Assembly: GCA_023388075.1 (NCBI GenBank)
Contig: JAEWGX010000012.1
Location: 1 to 62,200, forward strand
Length of the DNA: 62,200 nucleotides
Direction: 5' to 3'
Source of the DNA: Pseudomonadota bacterium
Lineage (GTDB): Bacteria; Pseudomonadota; Gammaproteobacteria; Burkholderiales; Burkholderiaceae_E
Part shown: in pieces, positions 27,099-35,534 of the stretch
Numbering within the stretch: the stretch's first letter is position 1
How the letters are laid out: every line of letters starts with the position of its first letter
The notes under the pieces: model-generated
Seen by the model: the letters and a program-made list of their open reading frames with translations, nothing else
The model's database searches: none
Told to the model about the DNA's origin: nothing
Made by a program: the position numbers and the translations under genes

Positions 27099-27899
27099 TC
27101 AGCTTCGCCAGGGGCCGGCGGTTCCCAGGCCCAGGCGCAAGGCCTCCGTGTCGTAGATGTCGGTGACGTCGATGTTGGCGAGGTTCACGTCCGGTCCGAA
27201 CGCCGTCATCACGGCCTTCTTCATGCTTTCCACGTCGCAGCGCCGCACCCCTTCGATCCAGGGGCCGGGCAGCTCGATCATGATGCGATCGAGAGGCAGC
27301 CCGTTGCGGATGACCTCGAGCGTCTCGACGCGCAGGTGCCCATCCCGGATCAGCTCGGCGGCCTCGACGAGCACGAGGCTCGCTCCCGCCTCGAAGCAGA
27401 TCCGCGCCTGGTCCACCAGCAGGCGCGGGTTGCTCAGCGTCTCCTTGGAGCCGACCTCGCCGAAGACCTCGAGCCCCGCACGCACCGCGCCGACGATCTG
27501 TGCATGGCGTTGCGCGTCGGTGAGCGGCACGGTGTTGTCGGAGATCTCGATGGTCTCGAAGCCCAGGGCACGCGCTTCCTCGTAGAAGCGAGGCAGTGCC
27601 GCCTCGCCCATCGTCGCGAAGACGTACTCGTGGAACTGCCCTCCGATGAAGGGCTTGACGCCGGCGTCCCGGTAGGCGGCAAGCTTGCGCAGCAGCAGCT
27701 CGCGCGGGTACAGGCGGGCCGTCCCGGTCTTGATCTTGATGAGGTCGACATAGCTGGCGCAGGTGCGGAGCATGTCCTGCACGTAGCCGAGCGGCAGCCC
27801 GTCGTCGATCACCATGCTGAGGCCGGTGCGCCGCGGCTTGGCGACGCTGCGCCGGCCGTCGACCGGTACGAAGGCAAAGGGAGTGGTGTCCGGGTTCAT
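27099..27899 (-). CDS. Phosphosulfolactate synthase (ComA) family protein
   Basis: A 266-residue TIM-barrel protein that I recognise as a ComA homologue (archaeal ComA adds sulfite to PEP, giving phosphosulfolactate for coenzyme M). Aligning by eye, it has LSMVIDDGLPLGYVQD, YVDLIKIKTGT (conserved Lys), a strand ending GGQFHEY, ALGFETIEISDNT, FGEVGSKE and a late FGPDVNLANI. The archaeal GGTLFEY is GGQFHEY here and KFGWGT is KIKTGT, so substrate or direction may differ. Its start overlaps the Bug gene stop (ATGA), so the two are translationally coupled at the end of the catabolic island. The reaction in this organism is not established. Confidence 0.8.
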   Translation of the reverse strand: MNPDTTPFAFVPVDGRRSVAKPRRTGLSMVIDDGLPLGYVQDMLRTCASYVDLIKIKTGTARLYPRELLLRKLAAYRDAGVKPFIGGQFHEYVFATMGEAALPRFYEEARALGFETIEISDNTVPLTDAQRHAQIVGAVRAGLEVFGEVGSKETLSNPRLLVDQARICFEAGASLVLVEAAELIRDGHLRVETLEVIRNGLPLDRIMIELPGPWIEGVRRCDVESMKKAVMTAFGPDVNLANIDVTDIYDTEALRLGLGTAGPWRS

Positions 27900-28876
27900 T
27901 GCGGCGGCAGTCCGGTGAGGGCGTACATCTTGCGAAACTTCTCCGTCTCGGCGGCCAGGAAGGCGTGGAACTCCTCGGGGGTGTTGCCGACCGGATCGAC
28001 CCCCAGCTTGGCCATGCGGTCCTTGAACTCGGGCGTTCCGAGCACCGCCGCGATCTCGTCGCGCAGCTTCGCGACGATGCCGGCAGGCGTGCCCCCAGGC
28101 GCGAACACGCCCATCCAGTGCGGCACCTCGAAATCCGCGAGCCCGGCGGTCTCCGCGGCGGTCGGCACGTTCTCGGCCCACTTGACGCGCTCGCGCGTGG
28201 TGACCGCGATCGGAAGCAGCTTGCCGGCCTTGATGTGGGGCAGTACCGGCGCCATGCCGACGATGGCGAACGGGATCTGTCCGCCCAGCACGTCGTTGGT
28301 CGCCGGCGCAGCACCCTTGTACGGGACATGCTGCAGGTCGATGCCGGTCAGGTTGTTGAGCCAGGCGCCGGCGAGGTGCTGGGAGCTCGCGTTGCCGGCC
28401 GTACCGAAGCTGAGCTTGCCCGGTTCCGCCTTGGCCTTGGCGATCAACTCCGGCAGCGTCTTCACGCCCGCCGAAGGGTGGGCGACGATGACGAGCGGCG
28501 TGATGCCGGCCAGGGTGACGGGCGCGAGATCCTTCATCGGATCGTACGGCATGCGCTCGTAGGCGATCGGGGCGATCACGATCTCCGCGGGGGAAGCGAA
28601 GAGGATGGTGTGGCCGTCAGGCGCGGCCCGCGCCACCACCTCGGCGCCGATGCGGCCGTTCGCGCCGGCACGGTTCTCCACGATCACGCTCTGGCCAAGG
28701 CGCGCGGCGAGCTGCTCGGCGACCATGCGCGCCATCGAGTCGTGGCCGCCGCCCGGAGCGTAGGGAACCACCATCGCGACCGACTTCGAGGGAAACGACT
28801 GGGCAGCCGCCGGTGCGATCCACGCGGCGCTGACCAGGGCAAGCACCGCGCAACCAATGGCATGGAGATGACGCAT
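27896..28876 (-). CDS. Bug-type tripartite tricarboxylate transporter binding protein
   Basis: A 326-residue periplasmic solute receptor. The signal peptide ends around AAAQ (residue 25), then SFPSKSVAMVVPYAPGGGHD, VIVENRAGANGRIG and AAPDGHTILFAS, the standard Bug core, and HVPYKG later. Bug proteins bind small carboxylates through the PGGG loop and two water molecules. GGAGG sits 7 bases before the ATG. No TctA or TctB membrane gene is in the window, so it is either served by a distant transporter or works as a sensor. It is coupled to the ComA-like gene. Confidence 0.9.
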   Translation of the reverse strand: MRHLHAIGCAVLALVSAAWIAPAAAQSFPSKSVAMVVPYAPGGGHDSMARMVAEQLAARLGQSVIVENRAGANGRIGAEVVARAAPDGHTILFASPAEIVIAPIAYERMPYDPMKDLAPVTLAGITPLVIVAHPSAGVKTLPELIAKAKAEPGKLSFGTAGNASSQHLAGAWLNNLTGIDLQHVPYKGAAPATNDVLGGQIPFAIVGMAPVLPHIKAGKLLPIAVTTRERVKWAENVPTAAETAGLADFEVPHWMGVFAPGGTPAGIVAKLRDEIAAVLGTPEFKDRMAKLGVDPVGNTPEEFHAFLAAETEKFRKMYALTGLPPQ

Positions 28877-28895
28877 GGGAACCTCCTCGGTGGTC

Positions 28896-31187
28896 TCAGT
28901 GGTCTTGGAAGAGATAGATCGGACTGGACCAGGCCTGGTGGCCGTTCTCCAGCGTGACCCGGACATAGAGCGGCGTATCGCCGTCGGGCGCGACGGGCAC
29001 CGTGCGCTCCACCTCGAGGCTGTGCGCGGCGTTGACGTCGGGAAGGCGAAAGACACGCAGCCCCCGGCCGAGGCCGCCGGCCTCGTGAACGATGTCGTCC
29101 AGGCCGACCTCCGCGATGGCGACGCGCGTCGCCAGATGCGGCGTCTCGATCTCCAGGTGGCCAGCCTCGCGCTCGGCGAGCGTGACGTCGGCCCCGGCGA
29201 AGTTGCCGGTGGTGACCGACTGCCACTCGAGTCCGCCGTCCGGCGTGCGCGCGAGCGACTTCTCCAGGTGCCAGAAGTTGATCGGGCTGAAGGACTCGAT
29301 CCGGTTGCCCGCCACCTTCAGGCGCCCGTCCCAGGTGGTCATCCGGCCACGGCCCCGGTACTCCGCGCCTTCCCACACCACGCGCAGGCGGCGGCCCAGC
29401 TCCGCCGGACGATAGGGGCGGATGGTCTCGATCGTGCGGCTGCCGATGCGCAGGTCGATGCGCTCGATGGGCGCGGCCGCATCCAGCCGGACGCGCAGCT
29501 TCACCTCCGGATCCTGCACCGCCACGATGTCGCCCATCATGGCTTCGCGCACCGCGACCCGGCGCGCGTCGGCGCGAAGCGAGGGATCTTCATCGAAGCG
29601 GTGCGCCACGCCGGTGAAGATGGCTCGGACGTCGAGGTGCATCCGGTCACCGGTCGTCCCGTAGTGATGCCGCTGCTGCAGGCAGCGCCAGACGTCGCCG
29701 CGGGTGAGCCGATCGAGGAAGAGGCAGGTGAGTCCGCCATAGGCGCCGAAGATGGAGGCGCCGGGATGGCTGGCCCCGGGCCGGCCCTTGTGATCGTCCG
29801 AGTTGCAGACCACCCCGACCCGGTAGCCGAGCTCGAATGCGTCGAACAGGAGCCATTCGAAGGTGCCCCAGGAGGAGTGGATCTCCACCGAGCGCTCGAT
29901 CTCGCCGTCGTGGCCCGCCCGCAGGTCGGCGTAGCGCCCGCCCACGTGGGCGAAGGCGAGGGCCGATTCACCGTCGCGCCGCAGGGCCGCGAAGAGGTCC
30001 TGCACGTGGTTGCAGTCCGTGCCGATGTCGCTCGTGTCCTCCACCAGCGCGTGCGAAGAGCGGCGTATCGGCCGGCCTTCCTCCATGAAGAAGATGTTGC
30101 GGTCGCCGCCCAGGTGGGTGACCGGCGAGTACTCGTAGCCGGGCAGGGTCACGAATCGGTCCGGCGCATCGAACTCGCGATAGAGCCGGTTGAGCTCGGA
30201 CCAGAACGCGTTGGAGATCTGGAAATCGTTGCCCTGGTGGCCGACGAAGTCACAGAAGGCCTGGTCGCGCGCGAACAGGAAATAGGCGCGCGCGCTGTTG
30301 GTGCCGACGGTTTCCTCGCTCTGCGCGTGGAAGTCGCCCCAGTAGGTGTCGGGGGCGCAGCCTTGCGCGGGCTCGTGGGCGACCAGCGGGTTGGATTCCG
30401 CAAGCAGGCGGCCGTCGCGGTCGCGAACGCGGATGCCGATGCGGCCCGGCGCCGTCGCGCGCAGGCCCGGGATGCGGCAGGTGCCTTCGGCGCCGACCTC
30501 GAGGTGCTCCGGCAACCCCGCCAGCGCTCCGTCGGCTTCCAGCCGCAGCCTGCCGGCAGGAAGCCGTGCCACCGGGTTGCCGCAGCGGTCGTCCGCGCGG
30601 ATGCGGAGCTCGAACGGGCGGCCCACGGCGCGGCGTGTCGGCAGCACCGCCCGCCACGCCACCGGCTCGCCGGGGACGAGCTCGAAGGCGGCCCCGCCCG
30701 CGACGTCGCCGTAGACCACCGTGCCGAACGGATCGGCCTGCACCCGGATCTCGAATCCGTCCTCGCGCATCGACGAGGTGCGCCAGCCTGCCCCGCCCTG
30801 AGACCGGTCGCCCAGCACCAGCGTGATGCTGTCGCCCTCGCGCAGTGACTCGCGCATGACGTTGACGCGTATCGCCTTGAACCACGGACGGAACGCGCCG
30901 CGCGGATGGTATTCCGGCAGCAGCGTGGTCCCGTTGGAGGCTGTCACCGAGCAGAAGTTCGGGGCCCCCGGACGATCGAATTGCGGCCGGCCGGCGTCGC
31001 TCGCGAAGCGGAACAGGAACCGGACGCTGCCCTGGTCGTCGATGCCGAAGCGACCCGCGGTATAGGTGATGCGCACCGTCGTCATCGCCCCGGCGACGAC
31101 CGGCGTCGCGACCTCGATGTCCACGCGGCCGAGCTCTTCCGGCGGGTATGGCAGGCGGGCGATGTGGGGATTCGTGTGCTGCGGCAT
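28896..31187 (-). CDS. Large PHP/DUF3604-like metal-dependent protein
   Basis: 763 residues, no signal peptide. The N-terminal third (1-270) is beta-rich, with immunoglobulin-like strands. The core begins DTYWGDFHAQSEETVGT (about 281-297), where PHP-superfamily enzymes have a DxHxHS metal motif; here the second His is Gln. Further likely ligands are GHQGND (316-321), FAHVGGRYAD and CNSDDHKGRPG. The C-terminal 200 residues are beta-rich again. This resembles large DUF3604-type phosphoesterase-like proteins. The reaction is unknown; phosphate-ester hydrolysis is the superfamily default. It lies 20 bases after the dehydratase-like gene and 19 bases before a Bug gene, in one operon. Confidence 0.72.
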   Translation of the reverse strand: MPQHTNPHIARLPYPPEELGRVDIEVATPVVAGAMTTVRITYTAGRFGIDDQGSVRFLFRFASDAGRPQFDRPGAPNFCSVTASNGTTLLPEYHPRGAFRPWFKAIRVNVMRESLREGDSITLVLGDRSQGGAGWRTSSMREDGFEIRVQADPFGTVVYGDVAGGAAFELVPGEPVAWRAVLPTRRAVGRPFELRIRADDRCGNPVARLPAGRLRLEADGALAGLPEHLEVGAEGTCRIPGLRATAPGRIGIRVRDRDGRLLAESNPLVAHEPAQGCAPDTYWGDFHAQSEETVGTNSARAYFLFARDQAFCDFVGHQGNDFQISNAFWSELNRLYREFDAPDRFVTLPGYEYSPVTHLGGDRNIFFMEEGRPIRRSSHALVEDTSDIGTDCNHVQDLFAALRRDGESALAFAHVGGRYADLRAGHDGEIERSVEIHSSWGTFEWLLFDAFELGYRVGVVCNSDDHKGRPGASHPGASIFGAYGGLTCLFLDRLTRGDVWRCLQQRHHYGTTGDRMHLDVRAIFTGVAHRFDEDPSLRADARRVAVREAMMGDIVAVQDPEVKLRVRLDAAAPIERIDLRIGSRTIETIRPYRPAELGRRLRVVWEGAEYRGRGRMTTWDGRLKVAGNRIESFSPINFWHLEKSLARTPDGGLEWQSVTTGNFAGADVTLAEREAGHLEIETPHLATRVAIAEVGLDDIVHEAGGLGRGLRVFRLPDVNAAHSLEVERTVPVAPDGDTPLYVRVTLENGHQAWSSPIYLFQDH

Positions 31188-31207
31188 GATGGCTGCGTGC
31201 TTGCGTC

Positions 31208-32509
31208 CTACGGGGATCCGGGGCCGGCGGCCGGGGGCACCGGCTCGGGCAGGGGATGAAGCGGCCCGCCGCGCACCGGGAAGCCGGCGGCGGTGAGCTC
31301 GTCGACGATGCGCTCCACGTGCGCGACGTCCTGCGCCTCCACCACCAGCTCCACGGTGGCGCGGCGCGACGACTCGCGGGCGAACAGGCGATCGTGGCGG
31401 ATGTCGACGATGTTGCCGCCGACGCCGGCAATGACGGTGGTCAGCGCGGAAAGGCTGCCGGCCGAGTCGGGCACCGAAACGGAGAGCTGCACCAGTCGTC
31501 CGTCGCGGGCGAGCCCCCGCAGCAGGCTGGAGGCGAGCAGCCGGACGTCGATGTTGCCGCCGGTGAGCGGCACGCCGACGCAGCGGCCCGCGAAGCGCTC
31601 GCGGTAGCGCGACAGCGCCGCGAGCCCGGCCGCGCCGGCGCCCTCGACCACGGTCTTCTCCACGTCGACCAGCCAGCAGACGGCCCGCTCGATATCCGCC
31701 TCCTCCACCAGCAGCACGTCCTCGACATGGCGGCGCACCAGCGCCGCGGTGAGCCGGCCCACCTCGCGCACCGCCAGTCCCTCGGCGACCGTATCGCCGC
31801 CCACCGTGACCGGCAGGCCGCGCAGCGTCTGGTGCATGCCGCCGTACTGCTCGGGCTCGACGCCCACGATGGCGATGCCGGGCTTTCGCGCGCTCGCGGC
31901 GACCGCCATGCCGGCAATGAGCCCGCCGCCGCCCACCGGCACGACCAGCGTGTCGAGCTCGGGCACCTGCTCCAGCATCTCGAGCGCGACGGTGCCCTGC
32001 CCTGCGACCACCAGGGGATCGTCGAAGGGATGGAGGAACACCGCCGCCTCGCGGGCGGCGAAGGCACGGGCCGCCGCGGCGGCCTCCGACAGCGACGCGC
32101 CCTCGATGCGCACGTCCGCCCCGAGGGCGCGCGTGCGGGAGACCTTGGTGAAGGGCGTGCCGAGCGGCATGAAGATGGTGGCACGCACGCCGAGCCGCGC
32201 CGCATGGTAGGCGACGCCCTGCGCGTGGTTGCCGGCGCTCATCGCGACCACTCCGCGCGCCCGGGCGCCTTCGTCGAGGCCCAGCAGGAAGTTGAGCGCG
32301 CCGCGCTCCTTGAACGAGGCGGTGAACTGAAGGTTCTCGAACTTGAGGAACAACCGGCAGCCGAGCATCTCGGAGAGCGTCTTCGCCTCGAGGCACGGCG
32401 TCAGCGAGACGTGCGGCCGGATGGCCGCATGCGCGCGCTCGATCGCTGCCGGGGTCACGGCGGCAACCGCCTGGCCGAGCGCGGCGGGGTCCCCGCCAGG
32501 GACGCTCAT
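31208..32509 (-). CDS. Threonine ammonia-lyase-like PLP enzyme with ACT domain
   Basis: A 433-residue fold-type II PLP enzyme. The Schiff-base lysine is Lys67 in TASFKERGA, followed by SAGNHAQGVAYHA (cofactor ring) and VPVGGGGLIAG (phosphate cup). The C-terminal 90 residues form a single ACT-like domain (QLSVSVPDSAGSLSAL), as in catabolic or short biosynthetic threonine dehydratases. It would deaminate a beta-hydroxy amino acid (Thr, Ser or hydroxyaspartate-like) to a 2-oxo acid. It overlaps the GntR stop by 4 bases. Its position beside a deacylase and an aldolase suggests a dedicated catabolic substrate rather than isoleucine synthesis. Confidence 0.9.
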   Translation of the reverse strand: MSVPGGDPAALGQAVAAVTPAAIERAHAAIRPHVSLTPCLEAKTLSEMLGCRLFLKFENLQFTASFKERGALNFLLGLDEGARARGVVAMSAGNHAQGVAYHAARLGVRATIFMPLGTPFTKVSRTRALGADVRIEGASLSEAAAAARAFAAREAAVFLHPFDDPLVVAGQGTVALEMLEQVPELDTLVVPVGGGGLIAGMAVAASARKPGIAIVGVEPEQYGGMHQTLRGLPVTVGGDTVAEGLAVREVGRLTAALVRRHVEDVLLVEEADIERAVCWLVDVEKTVVEGAGAAGLAALSRYRERFAGRCVGVPLTGGNIDVRLLASSLLRGLARDGRLVQLSVSVPDSAGSLSALTTVIAGVGGNIVDIRHDRLFARESSRRATVELVVEAQDVAHVERIVDELTAAGFPVRGGPLHPLPEPVPPAAGPGSP

Positions 32510-33312
32510 CGGTCGCTCCGCCCGGTGCCGGCGCCGCTTCCTTCCGGGTCGTCTGCCGGCGGATGGAAGTCCAGCCGCAGCCCGTGCGGCACGGCGGGCA
32601 CCAGCATGCGCTGGAAGGTGATGGGTATGGAGCTGAAGGAGCGGCCGACGATGTGGACCTGCAGTCCGCAACTGCGCGGCGCGACGCCCATGATCGTCGC
32701 GTCCTCGATGCCGATGTGCACCACGTGGGCCACCCCGTCGGAGGCGAGCGTCGGCGCGGCGAAGTCCTTCTCCAGCAGCGTCTTGAGATTGGCGTCGGTG
32801 AGCCGGCGCGCGGCTACGCGCAACAGCCGGCCGAACCGGCTCGCAGGCAGGTAGAGGCGGCTGCTGCAGGCGAAGCGGTTGCCGATGTCCAGGCGCCGTT
32901 GCACCATGACGTAGCCTTTCGGGTCGGCGCCGAGCGCCGCGGCCCAGGGACCGTCGTCGTCCACCACGCGCCGCTCCAGCAGGGTGGCGAATACGGGCAG
33001 CTCGGCCTGGCCGTCCTCGTCCAGGAAGCGATAGTGCCAGGAACGCGCCACCGGTCGACGCACGCTGCCGACGAACGTGCCATGGCCCTGGCGGCGCACC
33101 AGGAAGCCTTCGTCCACCAGCCGCCCCAGCGCCTTCTGGGTAGTGCCCAGGCTCACCCCGAGCCGTTCGCTCAGCTCGCGCTCGCCGGGAATCTTGGCGC
33201 CCACCGTCAGCTCGCCCGCCTTGACCGCCGCCATGATGGCCCCGCGCAGGCGCGCATGCTTGGGCAGCTCAGGGGTGGCAGCGTGATAGCGGGCGATCAG
33301 CGAGTCGGGCAC
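32506..33312 (-). CDS. GntR-family regulator (HutC/UTRA type)
   Basis: 268 residues. The N-terminal winged helix (about 15-85) contains ARLRGAIMAAVKAGELTVGAKIPGERELSERLGVS and the recognition/wing segment LVDEGFLVRRQGHGTFV, typical of GntR. The rest (about 95-250) is a UTRA ligand-binding domain. Such regulators usually repress the catabolic genes beside them until the substrate or an intermediate binds. It is encoded between a Bug gene and the dehydratase-like gene and overlaps the latter by 4 bases, so it is probably autoregulated with the operon. Confidence 0.9.
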   Translation of the reverse strand: MPDSLIARYHAATPELPKHARLRGAIMAAVKAGELTVGAKIPGERELSERLGVSLGTTQKALGRLVDEGFLVRRQGHGTFVGSVRRPVARSWHYRFLDEDGQAELPVFATLLERRVVDDDGPWAAALGADPKGYVMVQRRLDIGNRFACSSRLYLPASRFGRLLRVAARRLTDANLKTLLEKDFAAPTLASDGVAHVVHIGIEDATIMGVAPRSCGLQVHIVGRSFSSIPITFQRMLVPAVPHGLRLDFHPPADDPEGSGAGTGRSDR

Positions 33313-33333
33313 GTCCGTGGAGTGAACAGAGTC

Positions 33334-34314
33334 CTAGTCGACTTTCGCGCCGGCGGCCTTGATGATGGACGGCCACTTCTTCAGGTCGCTGGCGATCAGC
33401 TCGGCCAGGGCGGCGGGCGGCTGCGCCGGCACCAGGTCGAAGCCCTGCTCCTCCAGCTTCGCGCGCACGGCCGGCGTGGCCACCACCGCCGAGATCTCCT
33501 TGTTGAGGCGATCCACCACGGCGGGCGGCGTGCCGGCCGGCGCGATGAAGCCGAACCAGGTGTTCATCTCGTAGTCCGCGATTCCGGCTTCCTGCATGGT
33601 GGGCAGCTCCGGCAGCAGCGGGGAACGGGCCAGGCTCGTGACCGCGAGCCCCTTCGCCTTGCCGCTGCGGATCTGAGAGATCACCGTCGGCGTATTGAAG
33701 AACCCCATGTTCACTTCGCCGCTCATCACGGCGAGCACGCCCTGCGGCGACCCGCGATACGGGACATGCAGGAGCTTGGTTCCCGTGAGATGGCTGAACA
33801 GCACGCCGGAGAGATGGTGGCTGGTGCCGCTGCCGCCGGACGAATAGCTCACCTCCCCGGGGCGGGACTTGGCGGCGGCCACCGCCTCCGGCGGCGCCTT
33901 GAACGGGCTGTCCGGCGGAACGATCATCACGTTCGAGACCCCGCCGATCAGCACGATCGGCGCGAAGTCCGCGACGGTGTCGTAGCCGGGCTTGGAGTAG
34001 AGCGATTGATTGAAGACCAGCGTGCCCTGCGAGCCGAACGCGATGGTGTAGCCGTCGGGGGCGGAGCGGGCGAGCTCCGCCATGGCGATGGTGCCGCCCG
34101 CGCCGGTCTTGTTCTCGACCACGACCGGCTGGCCCAGGCGCTTGCCGAGCTCCTCCCCGACGATGCGGCAGAGGATGTCGGCGGTGCTGCCTGCGGCGAG
34201 CGGGACCATCAACCTGACCGGGCGCTCGGGATAGCCCTGGGCTGGCGCCGCGCCGGTGGCCGCAGCCAGCGCGAGACCCATGAACAACGACGCGGCGTGC
34301 AACACCTTCTTCAT
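33334..34314 (-). CDS. Bug-type tripartite tricarboxylate transporter binding protein
   Basis: A 326-residue periplasmic receptor with a signal peptide ending AAPAQ (about residue 26). Bug motifs include YPERPVRLMVPLAAGSTAD, VVVENKTGAGGTIAM, SAPDGYTIAFGSQG and HVPYRGSPQG. Compared with the other Bug protein in this island it has AAGSTAD rather than PGGGHD in the ligand loop, so the two should bind different carboxylates. A good sigma70-like promoter lies upstream, and GGAGG precedes the ATG. It is followed 21 bases later by the GntR gene. Confidence 0.9.
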   Translation of the reverse strand: MKKVLHAASLFMGLALAAATGAAPAQGYPERPVRLMVPLAAGSTADILCRIVGEELGKRLGQPVVVENKTGAGGTIAMAELARSAPDGYTIAFGSQGTLVFNQSLYSKPGYDTVADFAPIVLIGGVSNVMIVPPDSPFKAPPEAVAAAKSRPGEVSYSSGGSGTSHHLSGVLFSHLTGTKLLHVPYRGSPQGVLAVMSGEVNMGFFNTPTVISQIRSGKAKGLAVTSLARSPLLPELPTMQEAGIADYEMNTWFGFIAPAGTPPAVVDRLNKEISAVVATPAVRAKLEEQGFDLVPAQPPAALAELIASDLKKWPSIIKAAGAKVD

Positions 34315-34344
34315 GGCGAGCCTCCTTGCAGTCCGATCCAGGCC

Positions 34345-34374
34345 AGTCTAAGAGGGACCTCGCCGGCACGTCAA
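34345..34374 (-). promoter_or_regulatory. Sigma70-type promoter for the Bug-GntR-dehydratase operon
   Basis: On the minus strand TTGACG (34374-34369), 18-base spacer, TAGACT (34350-34345), about 30 bases before the Bug ATG at 34314. A direct repeat GAGCT-ATA-GAGCT (34383-34395) lies just upstream of the -35 and could be part of a regulator site. This suggests that the downstream half of the island can be transcribed on its own. Confidence 0.5.
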
Positions 34375-34475
34375 TAGCACGAGAGCTATAGAGCTTTGGG
34401 GCAGAGCAGGCGCTCGCGCCCGCACGTTTCGCCGGCGGCGGCACGCCTCGCGGCGCAGCCGGCCGTCTTCGCTAC

Positions 34476-35534
34476 CTACCGCCCACCGCCCGCGTGTCGC
34501 GCGATCGCCTGCCCGAGCGCGAGCGTCTCCTCCTCGGTCGTGTCCCAGCGGCACACGAAGCGCCCGAGCCGCGACCCGCGCCGGTAGAAGAGAAACCCGT
34601 CCTCCGCCAGCGCATCCAGGGCGGCGGGCGCCAGCTCGACGAAGAGCTCGTTCGCCTCCACCGGGGCGAGCAGCTTTGCCTGCCCCACTGCCCGGACTTC
34701 GGCGGCGAGCCGCGCTGCAGCCGCGTTGGCCCGCGCCGCCAGCCGCAACCAGAGGTCGTCCTCGACGTACGCCATCAACTGCGCCGAGGCGAAGCGCATC
34801 TTGGACCAGACGAGCCCGGCCCGGCGCAGGTGAAAGCCCAGGTCCGGCGCGGCGTCCGGGTTGAAGACGACGATCGCATCGGTCAGCAGCCCCCCGTTCT
34901 TGGTGGCGCCGAAGGACATCAGGTCCACGCCGGCGCGCCAGGTGGCCTGCGCCGGCGTGCAGCCGAGCGTCGCGAGCGCATTGGCGAAGCGGGCGCCGTC
35001 GAGGTGCACCTTCAGGCCGTGCTCGTGGGCGACTCGGCACACTGCCTCGATCTCCTCGCGCGTGTAGACCGCGCCCAGGTCGCTCGCCTGCACCAGGTTG
35101 ACCGCTGTCGGCTGGCTCTTGTGGGCGAGCCCCTTGCCGCTCGCCGCGATCGCCTCGGCCAGCGCCTGCGCGTCCACCTTGCCGTGCGGCCCGTCGACCG
35201 GGACCAGCTTGGTGCCGCCACCGAAGAAGGCGGTGGCATTGCACTCCGAAGTGTTCACATGCGCCTCGGCGCTGCAGTAGACCGCGCCGAAGGGCGTGCT
35301 CGCGGCCGCGAGGGCGAGCGCGTTGGCGGCGGTCCCGGTGGCCACGGGGTACACCCGCACCGGCGCCTCGAAGAGGGCGGTGTAGCGCTCCTGCAGCGCC
35401 GCGGTGTACGGGTCGCCACCGTAGCCGAGCACGGAGCCGTCGTTGGCGGCGGTGAGCGCGGCGATTAGCTCCGGCGCGGCGCGGCCACAGTTGTCGCTGC
35501 GAAAGTCGATGGGTCGGGGCTCTTCAGGCTGCAC
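34476..35534 (-). CDS. Threonine-aldolase-like PLP lyase (beta-eliminating lyase family)
   Basis: 352 residues of fold-type I PLP enzyme. It opens with IDFRSDNCGRAAPE, typical of low-specificity threonine aldolases, with VATGTAANALALA for phosphate binding, VHLDGARFANAL containing the cofactor Asp, and the Schiff-base Lys212 in SFGATKNGG. The family cleaves beta-hydroxy amino acids to glycine plus an aldehyde, or catalyses related eliminations. It overlaps the upstream deacylase-like gene by 11 bases. Pairing with a deacylase and a dehydratase suggests that it acts on a deacylated hydroxy-amino acid; the true substrate is unknown. Confidence 0.88.
   Translation of the reverse strand: MQPEEPRPIDFRSDNCGRAAPELIAALTAANDGSVLGYGGDPYTAALQERYTALFEAPVRVYPVATGTAANALALAAASTPFGAVYCSAEAHVNTSECNATAFFGGGTKLVPVDGPHGKVDAQALAEAIAASGKGLAHKSQPTAVNLVQASDLGAVYTREEIEAVCRVAHEHGLKVHLDGARFANALATLGCTPAQATWRAGVDLMSFGATKNGGLLTDAIVVFNPDAAPDLGFHLRRAGLVWSKMRFASAQLMAYVEDDLWLRLAARANAAAARLAAEVRAVGQAKLLAPVEANELFVELAPAALDALAEDGFLFYRRGSRLGRFVCRWDTTEEETLALGQAIARHAGGGR

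Noticed and set aside
31188..32396. Upstream extension of the PHP-protein frame, giving 1166 codons
   Set aside because: The extra part lies in a shifted frame across the dehydratase-like gene and is Arg/Ala-rich; the ATG at 31187 gives a clean N-terminus.
32563..34377. Plus-strand frame of about 600 codons opposite the GntR and Bug genes
   Set aside because: Composition is His/Arg/Gly-rich shadow coding and two recognised genes occupy the other strand.
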